DNA of 35,042 bases, from NCBI GenBank assembly GCA_947167125.1, contig CAMVGT010000026.1, positions 1-35,042 on the forward strand, given 5' to 3'. The notes below the pieces were generated by a model. That model was not told the origin of the DNA and made no database searches. It saw only the letters and a program-made list of their open reading frames with translations. Made by a program: the position numbers and the translations under genes. Positions 24,863-34,435 of this stretch are shown here, in pieces (position 1 is the stretch's first letter; the number at the start of each line of letters is the position of its first letter). This DNA comes from an uncultured Erysipelotrichaceae bacterium. Lineage in GTDB: Bacteria > Bacillota_I > Bacilli_A > Erysipelotrichales > Erysipelotrichaceae.

Positions 24863-25927
24863 TTATTTTTCGTATGACGCAATTGCCTGCTTCAGACCGT
24901 CGATCACAACTGGATCTGTTTCTTCTTTCAGAAGATCCGCCGGTCTTCCTGCACGGCTGATATAGGAATTGTACATCGCGTCCTGCCAGCCGTGCGGGAT
25001 TGCAAAGACAAGACGGTTGTTCATCAGGGAAAGATAGGTTTTCACTGCCGGATTATGGATTTCGCAGTTTCTGTAATTGATCGGAGGATTTCCGAAGAAC
25101 ACATCTCCTGCCTTCTTCATCATTTCCTTTTCTTCTTCATTCAGCGGCACAAAGTTTTCCATATAGGAACAGTTGTCAATGATCTGATCCATATTTGACA
25201 TGCCGGAAAGAACCACCATGACATTGGGCAAAGAAGCCATACAACGGATTGCCCATGACGCATTGGACATGGACGGATCCGCTTTGCGGAACATGGTTTC
25301 GATTTCTTCCGGAACATCCACAAGCTCGCCGCCCTTGACCGGTTCCATGACAATTACATTTCTGCCATGGGCAACAATTGTGTCATAGGCCGCCTTCACC
25401 GTCAGATCCTCATCCGCGGTATCTGCGTAATTCAGAAGAATCTGAACGGATTCAATGCATTCCTGCTCATCGAGAATGCGCTCAAGCACATCCGCCGTAT
25501 CATGGAAAGAACAGCAGATATGGCGGATTTTTCCTTCTTCCTTCAGTTTTCTGAATTCATCGAAGGCACCGATTTCAACCATTCTGTCATAATCCTTTTC
25601 CGTCAGCATATGCATGAGGTAGTTGTCAAAATATCCGGCGCCTGTCTTTTCCAGCTGCTCTTCGCAGTATCTTCTGACATCCTCGCGCTTATAGACATTC
25701 CATGTCGGCATTTTGGAAGCGAGAATATATCTATCTCGGGGATAGCGCGATGTCAGCGTTTCTCTGATTGCGGTTTCGCTCTTTCCGCCATGATAGACAT
25801 AGGATGTATCGAAATAGGTGAAGCCGTGTTCAAGATAATAATCCACCATCTGCTTCAGTGTTTCATTGTCAACCGCGCCGTCTTTCTTCAAAGGCAGACG
25901 CATAAATCCGAATCCGAGTTTCTTCAT
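24863..25927 (-). CDS. Aldo/keto reductase with a cysteine-poor C-terminal domain
   Basis: The 354-residue protein has the aldo/keto reductase barrel with a full tetrad: Asp40 and Tyr45 in YFDTSYVYHGG, Lys72 in ILASKMP, and His106 in NYLMHML. Such enzymes reduce carbonyls with NAD(P)H. Related proteins in anaerobes carry a C-terminal ferredoxin-like tail with two CxxCxxC...CP motifs. Here the tail is present in length (about residues 270-354) but has only one cysteine (NYRNCEIHNPA), so it cannot hold the two clusters. GAGG precedes the ATG, and a promoter candidate lies upstream. It probably works as a simple oxidoreductase. Substrate unknown. Confidence 0.88.
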   Translation of the reverse strand: MKKLGFGFMRLPLKKDGAVDNETLKQMVDYYLEHGFTYFDTSYVYHGGKSETAIRETLTSRYPRDRYILASKMPTWNVYKREDVRRYCEEQLEKTGAGYFDNYLMHMLTEKDYDRMVEIGAFDEFRKLKEEGKIRHICCSFHDTADVLERILDEQECIESVQILLNYADTADEDLTVKAAYDTIVAHGRNVIVMEPVKGGELVDVPEEIETMFRKADPSMSNASWAIRCMASLPNVMVVLSGMSNMDQIIDNCSYMENFVPLNEEEKEMMKKAGDVFFGNPPINYRNCEIHNPAVKTYLSLMNNRLVFAIPHGWQDAMYNSYISRAGRPADLLKEETDPVVIDGLKQAIASYEK

Positions 25928-25950
25928 TGTTTATCCTCTTTTCTGCATTC

Positions 25951-25979
25951 AGAATAATCGGTTTTCTCCATACCTTCAA
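25951..25979 (-). promoter_or_regulatory. Candidate promoter of the aldo/keto reductase gene
   Basis: TTGAAG (25979-25974), a 17-base spacer and TATTCT (25956-25951) lie 24 bases before the start codon. Both boxes match at four of six positions. Confidence 0.45.
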
Positions 25980-26016
25980 TTCAGAATTGCGTTCAGTCAG
26001 ATAAGCAATACTGATT

Positions 26017-26041
26017 GAAAAAGACGGATTATCCATCCGCC
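26017..26041 (-). terminator. Terminator of the GH1-DUF3990 transcript
   Basis: GGCGGAT/ATCCGTC stem (one G-U pair) with a short loop, followed leftward by TTTTTC. It begins almost at the stop codon of the DUF3990 gene. Confidence 0.85.
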
Positions 26042-26042
26042 T

Positions 26043-26597
26043 TTACATCATCTTTGTGATTGTCTGAATAAATGATTCTTCTTCAGCCGCCACGGTTTTC
26101 CGGTATTCCCGGATTTCTTCCGATGAAAGCTCTTCTGCTTCGATCCATTTCAGCTGCTGAGCCGCCTTTTCGCTTTTCAGTACTGTCTGGCGGTATTCCG
26201 GTCCTTCCTTTAACATCGCAAGCGCATCCTCATCGGAAATAAATCCGCTTGTGAAGATGCCGAATGTGTCATAGATCGTATCATTGGCAATCGGTCCGAT
26301 GATAACATCCGCATCGCATTCATCCGGTTTACCCCTGCGGTTGCCAAAGATATACCGGAACCATTCAGCGTCTCTCTGCAGAACCCTGATTTTCAGATCC
26401 GAGCAGTCAAGATCATAGACATTGACATATGTCTTCTGTCCTTTTCTTTTCCTTGCCCATCTGCGGGAAAATTCTTCATCATCCGATGTATAGAAGCCCT
26501 GGCCGAAGTCGGCGTTTTTTCTGCTGTAATGCACATCAGGGTTTTCAATCACCAGATTGCCGGCATGATAAAGTCTGATGATTTTCTTTTCTTCCAT
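26043..26597 (-). CDS. DUF3990 protein (ADP-ribosyltransferase-like fold family)
   Basis: The 184-residue protein fits DUF3990. It has the N-terminal IRLYHAGNLVIENPDV strand, the NADFGQGFYTSDDEEFSRRWA block (about residues 28-48), a central EWFRYIFGNRR helix (about 83-93) and the DADVIIGPIANDTIYD block (about 99-114). The YHAG...FGQGFYTS pattern resembles the NAD-binding core of ADP-ribosyltransferase-like domains, but activity of the family is not established here. The ATG at 26597 lies eight bases after the GH1 stop, with only a weak ribosome binding site, so translation probably depends on the GH1 gene. A longer TTG start at 26630 would overlap the GH1 end. A role next to a glycosidase is unexplained. 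Confidence 0.75.
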   Translation of the reverse strand: MEEKKIIRLYHAGNLVIENPDVHYSRKNADFGQGFYTSDDEEFSRRWARKRKGQKTYVNVYDLDCSDLKIRVLQRDAEWFRYIFGNRRGKPDECDADVIIGPIANDTIYDTFGIFTSGFISDEDALAMLKEGPEYRQTVLKSEKAAQQLKWIEAEELSSEEIREYRKTVAAEEESFIQTITKMM

Positions 26598-26604
26598 ACA
26601 GAAC

Positions 26605-28835
<2,231 letters not shown>

Positions 28836-28962
28836 GATGGATTCCTTTCCGGGGCGCATAAAATGCAGTCCCTGCAATACAGTTTTCTTAATCTCATCAT
28901 ACGGCATCATCACGCCGGAAATCATTATGATTTGTTTAAAAAAACTGATGGAAATGAACTGG

Positions 28963-29154
28963 TCATTCCAGCAGTCCGAATTGTTTATAAAGTCCGATCA
29001 GACGGTTGTAAAACAGCCTGTTTCCCATATACTGCCGATAAGTGGCAGACTTTTCCTTTCCTTCCGCTCTGAGCTTTTCCATCTTTGCCTTTTCAGCTTC
29101 AGACTGCTCAATCACTTCCTTCATCATTGTTTCAAATGCTTCAAGACGGTCCAT
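28963..29154 (-). CDS. Small conserved hypothetical protein
   Basis: The 63-residue protein (MDRLEAFETMMKEVIEQSEA at the start) is highly charged and helical, with a probable coiled-coil region at about residues 3-35 and a conserved-looking ending that contains ATYRQYMGNRLFYNRLIGLY. Small proteins of this pattern occur in Bacillota, but I do not know a function. GGAGGGGG lies just before the ATG at 29154, a strong signal that the gene is real. It starts 17 bases after the GNAT stop and closes the compact part of the WYL operon. Confidence 0.7.
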   Translation of the reverse strand: MDRLEAFETMMKEVIEQSEAEKAKMEKLRAEGKEKSATYRQYMGNRLFYNRLIGLYKQFGLLE

Positions 29155-29171
29155 TTCCCCCTCCGCTTTTT

Positions 29172-29639
29172 TCATGCCCTGAAAATCAATACGGTTTCAT
29201 AGTCGCTGTATCTGTATTTTTCAGGATCATATTTTTCTGTCAGCCGTGTCCACAACGCTCTGGCGGCTGTATTGTGTTCGTTATATTTGATTTCCCATTG
29301 TCCCGGATAAGTTTCCAGAATCAGTTCTGCGGCTTTCAGGCCGCTATGATGTCTGCGGAATTTTGGAAAAACCGTAAACTCCCCCAGCACATGATCCGGA
29401 TTCCTGCCAATCAGTGAATATGGATTGATCAGCGCAAAACCGATGAGCTGTTCATCATCATACAGAAACAGTGCCGTCCTTTTCGGATCTGTGAAATAGG
29501 CATCGAAATATCCGTAATGAATATTACCGGATTCATCGATGTCATTGTCATAATAATTGGTCATCTCATAAAGATATTTCTGATGGATGTTCCAGAGCAG
29601 TTCCTTCTGTTCTGCTGTGACATTTACAAGTCTGATCAT
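29172..29639 (-). CDS. GNAT-family N-acetyltransferase
   Basis: The 155-residue protein has the GNAT layout: LVNVTAEQKELLWNIHQKYL at the N-terminus, central strands with ALFLYDDEQLIGFALINPYS, the EFTVFPKFRRHHSGLKAAEL block (about residues 87-106) as acetyl-CoA site, and a C-terminal WEIKYNEHNTAARALWTRL block. The acetyl-CoA motif has RRHHSG in place of the common RxxGxG/A, as in related clostridial sequences. Its ATG overlaps the TfoX-like stop by four bases, so the two are translationally coupled. Substrate unknown. Confidence 0.87.
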   Translation of the reverse strand: MIRLVNVTAEQKELLWNIHQKYLYEMTNYYDNDIDESGNIHYGYFDAYFTDPKRTALFLYDDEQLIGFALINPYSLIGRNPDHVLGEFTVFPKFRRHHSGLKAAELILETYPGQWEIKYNEHNTAARALWTRLTEKYDPEKYRYSDYETVLIFRA

Positions 29640-29959
29640 TTTCTTTTCTTCCTTCTTTTCACTTCCGGCAGTTCTTCATACATTGCCTCCAGGAGTTCGC
29701 AGAGAAAATCTTTATCTTCCGGATCGCTCACCAGCAGCATTTCTGCCGCGCCTTCATACGGCAGTTCCCGTTTTGCGTCCGGCATCTTTTTCAATGCGGC
29801 AGGCACCGGTCTGATCAGAAACCGGTTGTCATAGATGCCGCCGAATATCTTCCCGCGGAAATAAAGAATATATTCCCCCATCATCTGCCGGTAGGATATA
29901 TCGTCCATATCTGAAAGCTGTTCCAGTACAAAATCCAGATAATCCTTTGATGTCGGCAT
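29636..29959 (-). CDS. TfoX N-terminal domain protein
   Basis: The 107-residue protein matches the TfoX N-terminal domain: DYLDFVLEQL, the ISYRQMMGEYILYFRGKIFGGIY block (about residues 22-44) and RFLIRPVPAALKKMP. A basic tail (KRRKKRK) ends the protein. In gamma-proteobacteria TfoX regulates competence, but stand-alone TfoX-N proteins in Bacillota have no established role, so no competence function is claimed. AGGAG lies eight bases before the ATG at 29959, and the start is 11 bases after the YoaP-like stop. Confidence 0.87.
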   Translation of the reverse strand: MPTSKDYLDFVLEQLSDMDDISYRQMMGEYILYFRGKIFGGIYDNRFLIRPVPAALKKMPDAKRELPYEGAAEMLLVSDPEDKDFLCELLEAMYEELPEVKRRKKRK

Positions 29960-29970
29960 AAACAATTCTC

Positions 29971-30717
29971 CTATCCGTTCACCAGTTTCAGAAATTTCTT
30001 ATCATTCATCTGTTCATTTGTGACATATTCGCCATCATGAAACAGCGCATAGGTTGTAACAGGAGCCGGAGCGTTCTGTGCCGCAATGCGGTCAGTGATG
30101 TGAACAGCCTTAAACGGAATTCCATGTTCAGCTGCAGTCTTTTCCAGTACCGGAACATATTTTGCATTGAACGGACACTGGTCTGTGTAATACAGAACAT
30201 AGCCGGATTCTTCGATATGCGGATGCTTTGCGCATTCTTTGAAATGCGGTGCAGGAACATCTTTTTCAAAAGGCAGATACCAGAGCTGAATCCCATTGTC
30301 CGCTTCATCGCCGACTTCAAATCCTTTGTATTTCAGGAATTTCGGATCAGCCAGAAACGGCTTCTTCTTTGCAGATGAAAGTATGCATAAACCTGCTTTT
30401 CCCTTTTCTTTACTGTCATTGATACATGCGTTCAGCAGATCGTTTGAATATCCATGTCCCTTAAAGGAACCGGATACCCAGAGACAGTCAATATACATAT
30501 AACCGTCCGCCTGAATGGGAACCCATGCGTTTTCAGCCGGAATATATTCGATAAAGCATTTGCCTCTTTCCGTGCTTTTCAGAAAAACAAGCCCTTCATC
30601 AAACCGCTCTCTGAGCCAGGCTTTCTTGGAAGAAACCTGAATGTCTTTGTTGTTGGAAATGGCACAGCAGATATGTTCATTTTCAAGATTATCCTTTGTC
30701 AATCTGATATATTCCAT
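29971..30717 (-). CDS. yoaP: YoaP-like protein: GNAT domain plus thioredoxin-like C-terminal domain
   Basis: The 248-residue protein follows Bacillus YoaP in length and layout. Residues about 1-150 form a GNAT acetyltransferase domain (FIEYIPAENAWVPIQADGYMYIDCLWV and the acetyl-CoA loop FKGHGYSNDLL). Residues about 160-248 form the YoaP domain, which looks thioredoxin-like, with a single Cys in YYTDQCPFNAKYVPVLEK and a segment PAPVTTYALFHDGEYVTNEQ. The family has no proven substrate. GGAGG lies eight bases before the ATG, and the gene begins three bases after the GyrI-like stop. Confidence 0.87.
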   Translation of the reverse strand: MEYIRLTKDNLENEHICCAISNNKDIQVSSKKAWLRERFDEGLVFLKSTERGKCFIEYIPAENAWVPIQADGYMYIDCLWVSGSFKGHGYSNDLLNACINDSKEKGKAGLCILSSAKKKPFLADPKFLKYKGFEVGDEADNGIQLWYLPFEKDVPAPHFKECAKHPHIEESGYVLYYTDQCPFNAKYVPVLEKTAAEHGIPFKAVHITDRIAAQNAPAPVTTYALFHDGEYVTNEQMNDKKFLKLVNG

Positions 30718-30720
30718 GAT

Positions 30721-31359
30721 TCATTCCTCCTTTTTACGTACCGGATGGCGGATTACGGTTTTCAGTTTTTCCGCTGCTGTCCGCCTTGGATCGGACAGAT
30801 AGATTTCATGATGAAGACGGGTATCGCTGAAATCAGGAACATAGCCTTCCCGTTCTGCATAATCATGCATTTTCTGTACCGTCGCAGGTTCATCATCATA
30901 CGGTCCGGTATGCATGCACTGAACACACAGTCCTTCTTTCCGCGTCATAAATTCCACTTTGGAAAAATCCTGTTTTTTCTTTGTCTCAGCTTCTCTGACT
31001 GCCCATCTGAATTCTTCTTCGCTCACAAAATCCGGCAGACGGATCACCGAGATCCATCTGAAATCCTGTTTCCTGCTGTAATCCACACCCTGGATTCCTT
31101 CCTGATACCAGAAGCCTTCCAGAGGCGGGACAGTGTAATCAAAATAGCCTTTGATCCGATGATCTGTCTTTTTGGACATTTTAATTGTATAGGCAATTCC
31201 GTACAGCAGACCGACTGCGGTTTTGTATTCACCGTCCTCCTCATTCGGATCGCCGGCACCTCTTATTGCGATGAAGTTCATTTCCGGCACATCAATGATG
31301 GAAGGCTCTGCCTTCGGCAGATAGAATTCCTTATATTCTTTTTTATAATCAAATGCCAT
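30721..31359 (-). CDS. GyrI-like small-molecule-binding domain protein
   Basis: The 212-residue protein has the GyrI-like domain that forms the ligand pocket of SbmC/BmrR-type proteins: EMNFIAIRGAGDPN (about residues 26-39), the LLYGIAYTIKMSKK segment, FWYQEGIQGVDYSRK, the LCVQCMHTGPYDDEPATVQKM block (about 144-164) and the final HHEIYLSDPRRTAAEKLKTVIRHP. GyrI-like proteins of this type bind, and in some cases degrade, small hydrophobic or cyclic compounds. GGAGG lies seven bases before the ATG. It starts three bases after the WYL regulator, so the regulator may respond to the same ligand. Confidence 0.88.
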   Translation of the reverse strand: MAFDYKKEYKEFYLPKAEPSIIDVPEMNFIAIRGAGDPNEEDGEYKTAVGLLYGIAYTIKMSKKTDHRIKGYFDYTVPPLEGFWYQEGIQGVDYSRKQDFRWISVIRLPDFVSEEEFRWAVREAETKKKQDFSKVEFMTRKEGLCVQCMHTGPYDDEPATVQKMHDYAEREGYVPDFSDTRLHHEIYLSDPRRTAAEKLKTVIRHPVRKKEE

Positions 31360-31362
31360 AAT

Positions 31363-32271
31363 TCAGCCTCCGTAAATCTTTTTCATCTCATGCACTGTCT
31401 TACGGATCCTGTCCCTGGCCTCAGACGGTTCAAGCACTTCCGCTTTTTCACCGAATGTCATCAGCCATGTGACAAGATTGTCCATATCTGTATAGTCTGC
31501 CGTAAACAGCAGTCTGCCCTCATCCGTCTCTTTGAAACAGTCAGGTCCGAATTCATCCACCAGACGCCATTTGACGGATGCATCAAACAGTACCCTGACA
31601 TGAACGGATCCGGGAAAGATCTTTTCATTGGAAAGATCGGGAACCGGAACATCTCTTTTCTCAAACTGTTCATCTGTTTTCTTCAGGCAGTCCATCCGGT
31701 TCAGCTTGAACATCCTGAAATCATTCCGCTCCCTGCACCAGCCCCATAAATACCAGCTCGACCAGCGGAAGATCAGAAAATACGGTTCCACTGTCCGCTC
31801 ACTTTCGGAAGCAGGAGAATAATAGCGGAAAGCGATCAGATGCCTGCTTTCAATTGCTGATTCAATGGTTTCCATCTTCGGGGCAAGCGTTTTTCCGTAC
31901 CATGAAGAAAGATCGATCAGGATGGAATCCCTGCCACTGACAAATTCGGAAGAGCCGGTCTGAAGCTTTTCCATGAGCTGGCTGTAATACCGGCTTCCGC
32001 TCACACTGTCCAGACTGCGCAGTCCGGCCAGGATCATCTGCATTTCCTTTGATGTCAGAATGGTACGGTCCATTCGGTATCCGTCCATAATGCGGATACC
32101 GCCGCCGCTTCCCTGCAATGTCTGTATGGGAATCCCTGCCATGCACAGTGCTTCTATATCGCGCGTGATTGTTCTTTTTGAAACCTCAAAAAGTTCAGCC
32201 AGTTCCGGCGCGGTTGTTTTTTCTTTCTGCAGCAGTACGGAAAGAATCCCGATCAGTCTGTCCGTCTTCAT
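31363..32271 (-). CDS. HTH_11/WYL-domain transcriptional regulator
   Basis: The 302-residue protein (MKTDRLIGILSVLLQKEKTT at the start) has an N-terminal winged helix (APELAELFEVSKRTITRDIE, about residues 22-41), a WYL ligand-sensing domain (about 130-215, with LIAFRYYSPASESERTVEPY and the WYLWGWCRERNDFRMFKLNR block) and a WCX C-terminal extension. Such proteins of the DeoR/YafY-like group sense small molecules or nucleic acids and often regulate the genes beside them. I chose the ATG at 32271, with GGAG nine bases upstream. It is the first gene of the compact operon that follows. Confidence 0.9.
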   Translation of the reverse strand: MKTDRLIGILSVLLQKEKTTAPELAELFEVSKRTITRDIEALCMAGIPIQTLQGSGGGIRIMDGYRMDRTILTSKEMQMILAGLRSLDSVSGSRYYSQLMEKLQTGSSEFVSGRDSILIDLSSWYGKTLAPKMETIESAIESRHLIAFRYYSPASESERTVEPYFLIFRWSSWYLWGWCRERNDFRMFKLNRMDCLKKTDEQFEKRDVPVPDLSNEKIFPGSVHVRVLFDASVKWRLVDEFGPDCFKETDEGRLLFTADYTDMDNLVTWLMTFGEKAEVLEPSEARDRIRKTVHEMKKIYGG

Positions 32272-32290
32272 CTTTTTCTTCTCCGCTTCC

Positions 32291-32299
32291 ATCATAGCA
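32291..32299 (-). promoter_or_regulatory. Candidate extended -10 promoter of the WYL operon
   Basis: TGC-TATGAT reads leftward (32299-32291), an extended -10 element about 20 bases before the WYL start codon. No good -35 box is seen. ACAGCTGT (about 32311-32318), a short palindrome near the expected -35 area, could be a regulator site. Confidence 0.4.
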
Positions 32300-32339
32300 A
32301 ACCAAACATGACAGCTGTCTGTCCTGTTTGATTCAATCT

Positions 32340-32369
32340 TTTATAAAAAGATGGCACTGCGGTCATCTT
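32340..32369 (-). terminator. Terminator of aspA
   Basis: AAGATG/CATCTT stem (32348-32353 with 32364-32369) followed leftward by TTTTTATAA. It lies 16 bases beyond the aspA stop and insulates the WYL operon promoter. Confidence 0.75.
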
Positions 32370-32385
32370 CAGATTCAGGCTGTGA

Positions 32386-33762
32386 TCAGGAACCGTTTCC
32401 TCTGAGACAGCCATTGACGATTTCCTCCAGCTGTTCTCTTGGAATATTGAGTTCCTCTTCTGCCACTTCCAGTACCGTACGGTGTTCCTTCTGGGCGGTC
32501 TTTACGATCTCAGTTGCTTTTTCATAGCCGAAATCAGGACATAAAGCAGTTGCGACAACTGCCGATTTCATTAACATGTCACGGCAGTGCTCCACATCGA
32601 CATAAATGCCTTCGACACATCTTTGACGGAAGGTATCCGCGGCATTTGTCAGAACTTCGAGCGACTGGAACAGGCAGTAGAAAATCACCGGTTCAAACGC
32701 GTTGAGTTCCAGCTGGCCGGCTTCCACTGCCATGGAAATCGTCACATCATTTCCTGCCACAAGGAATGCGGCCTGGGTGACGACTTCCGGAATCACCGGA
32801 TTGATTTTTCCGGGCATGATTGAGGAACCAGGCTGGCGGGCAGGCAGCTGCAGTTCTTCAATGCCGCCGCATGGTCCGCTGGAAAGCAGACGTATGTCAT
32901 TGGCGATTTTCGACATGACAAGCGCACAGTTTTTGATTGCGGAAGAAACAGCCGCGAAGCTGTCCGCATTCTGGGTCGCATCAACCAGATTGTCCGCCAT
33001 CTTGACCGGCTGACCGATCAGATCGGCAAGGATTTCCACAACACAGTTCAGATATCCATCCGAAGCGTTGATGCTGGTGCCGATCGCAGTCGCGCCAAGG
33101 TTCAGATCAAAAAGCTCATTGCGGCTTCTGAGAATCCGGTTCTGGCATCTGCGCAGTGCGTTGGCATGGGCTTTGAATTCCTGCCCCATATACATCGGCA
33201 CCGCATCCTGCAGCTGGGTGCGTCCGAGTTTGAGAACAGTGGCGTTCTCCTTTGCCTTTGTTTCAAATGCACGGATCAGTCCTTCCAGGGAAGCCATCAG
33301 ATTATCAATCAGCTTCAGCGCTGTCAGCTTTCCTGCTGTCGGGAAAACGTCATTGGTCGACTGTGCCATATTCACATGATCATTCGGGTGCACGGTGCCG
33401 TCGCCCTTGACTCCGCCCAGGATTTCGCATGCCCGGTTGGCGATCACTTCATTCGCATTCATATTAGCCGATGTTCCGGCACCGCCCTGAATCGGATCGA
33501 CGATAAACTGATCACGCAGTTTTCCGCTCAGAATCTCATCGCATGCACGGATAATCGCTGAAGCGATTTCCGGTTTCAGTTCACCTGCCTTCTGATTGGC
33601 AATGGCGGCTGCCTTTTTAATCACAGTCAGGCTTTCCACCATGTACGGGTTCATGGTCTGACCGGTCATCGGAAAGTTTTCTTTTGCCCGCTGTGTCTGC
33701 ACGCCATAGTAAACATTATCAGGCAGACTGACATTTCCGATTGAATCATGTTCGATTCTCAT
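32386..33762 (-). CDS. aspA: Aspartate ammonia-lyase
   Basis: The 458-residue enzyme belongs to the fumarase/aspartase superfamily and converts aspartate to fumarate and ammonia. Motifs are [13 protein letters not shown] (residues 94-106), the STNDVFPT block (135-142), and the signature [11 protein letters not shown] (312-322) with the catalytic Ser in the flexible loop. LNAFEPVI (in place of the LNVFKPMI-type sequence of fumarase) favours aspartase. GAGG lies upstream of the ATG. A TATAAT box lies about 65 bases before the start. Together with isoaspartyl dipeptidase and the transaminase elsewhere in the window it fits use of aspartate from peptides. Confidence 0.92.
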   Translation of the reverse strand: MRIEHDSIGNVSLPDNVYYGVQTQRAKENFPMTGQTMNPYMVESLTVIKKAAAIANQKAGELKPEIASAIIRACDEILSGKLRDQFIVDPIQGGAGTSANMNANEVIANRACEILGGVKGDGTVHPNDHVNMAQSTNDVFPTAGKLTALKLIDNLMASLEGLIRAFETKAKENATVLKLGRTQLQDAVPMYMGQEFKAHANALRRCQNRILRSRNELFDLNLGATAIGTSINASDGYLNCVVEILADLIGQPVKMADNLVDATQNADSFAAVSSAIKNCALVMSKIANDIRLLSSGPCGGIEELQLPARQPGSSIMPGKINPVIPEVVTQAAFLVAGNDVTISMAVEAGQLELNAFEPVIFYCLFQSLEVLTNAADTFRQRCVEGIYVDVEHCRDMLMKSAVVATALCPDFGYEKATEIVKTAQKEHRTVLEVAEEELNIPREQLEEIVNGCLRGNGS

Positions 33763-33826
33763 ATCATTATTTCCTCACACTTCCGTCCGTATTTCATCTT
33801 TCTGAATCACCGGACTCTCTGCTTCC

Positions 33827-33857
33827 ATTATATTCCTTTTCCAACTGTTCCGGACAA
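33827..33857 (-). promoter_or_regulatory. Candidate promoter of aspA
   Basis: A perfect TATAAT (33832-33827) is preceded at 19 bases by TTGTCC (33857-33852). The spacer is longer than usual, so the -10 box is the stronger part of the call. Confidence 0.5.
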
Positions 33858-33883
33858 ATGAAAACCCGCAGGTCCGTGCGGGC
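33856..33883 (-). terminator. Leftward terminator without a gene in front of it
   Basis: CCCGCA/TGCGGG stem (33865-33870 with 33877-33882) is followed leftward by TTTTCATTT. No leftward gene ends here. The sequence to its right is the remnant of a rightward ATPase gene, so the terminator may belong to a gene that was lost. Confidence 0.7.
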
Positions 33884-33920
33884 TTCCGTTGGTGAACTGC
33901 AATGTCTTTTTTATTTCAAT

Positions 33921-34268
33921 GGCCCTGTATGCATGATCGGAGACGGTGTCAATGACGCCCCTGCCCTGAAAACAGCAGATGTCGGAACCGCCATGGGCAC
34001 CATGGGAAGCGATGTCGCTGCGGAAGCGGCTGATATTGTTCTGATGAGCGATGACATCTCCAGACTGCCCTATCTCAAATGGCTCTCGGACACGACTGTC
34101 AGAACCATCAAAACTGCCATCACTCTTTCCATGTGCATCAATTTCATTGCGGTTACGCTTTCCGTTCTCTGCAAACTGACGCCGACAACCGGTGCGCTTG
34201 TGCACAATGCGGGCTCCTGCTTCGTTGTGCTCTTGGCCGCATTGCTGTATGACCGCAGATACAAATAA
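33921..34268 (+). pseudogene. 3' remnant of a heavy-metal P1B-type ATPase
   Basis: About 115 codons match the last fifth of CadA/ZntA-type metal-exporting ATPases. [20 protein letters not shown] is the hinge motif, then [20 protein letters not shown], the last two membrane helices, and [20 protein letters not shown]. The metal-binding domain, the TGE actuator, the CPC/CPH channel helices and the DKTG phosphorylation site, about 500 residues, are missing. The homology begins abruptly near 33921, and no ribosome binding site precedes the first ATG of the homologous part (33933). A large hairpin terminator follows. This is a truncated pseudogene, probably left by a deletion. Confidence 0.85.
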
Positions 34269-34324
34269 AATGCGACAGTACTGAATCCATCAAAACCAGG
34301 AAATTTCTTCAGAAACAGACATTA

Positions 34325-34382
34325 AAAAGCGGACTGCTTTCTGCAGCTGAGCAACATCTCAGACAGAAACATGTCCGCTTTT
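34325..34382. terminator. Large nested hairpin terminator
   Basis: AAAAGCGGAC (34325-34334) pairs with GTCCGCTTTT (34373-34382), enclosing a second stem TTTCTG/CAGAAA and a third CTGAG/CTCAG. The flanking A and T runs let it work in both directions, for the convergent ATPase remnant and the oxidoreductase gene. Confidence 0.8.
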
Positions 34383-34435
34383 CATATTTCATCGCCTTAA
34401 CTGATTCTGAGCATTGCATGTTCAGAATACAGCTT

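Noticed and set aside
30454..31749. Plus-strand frame of 431 codons opposite the GyrI-like and WYL genes
   Set aside because: It runs antisense across three supported genes, with no family match and no proper ribosome binding site.
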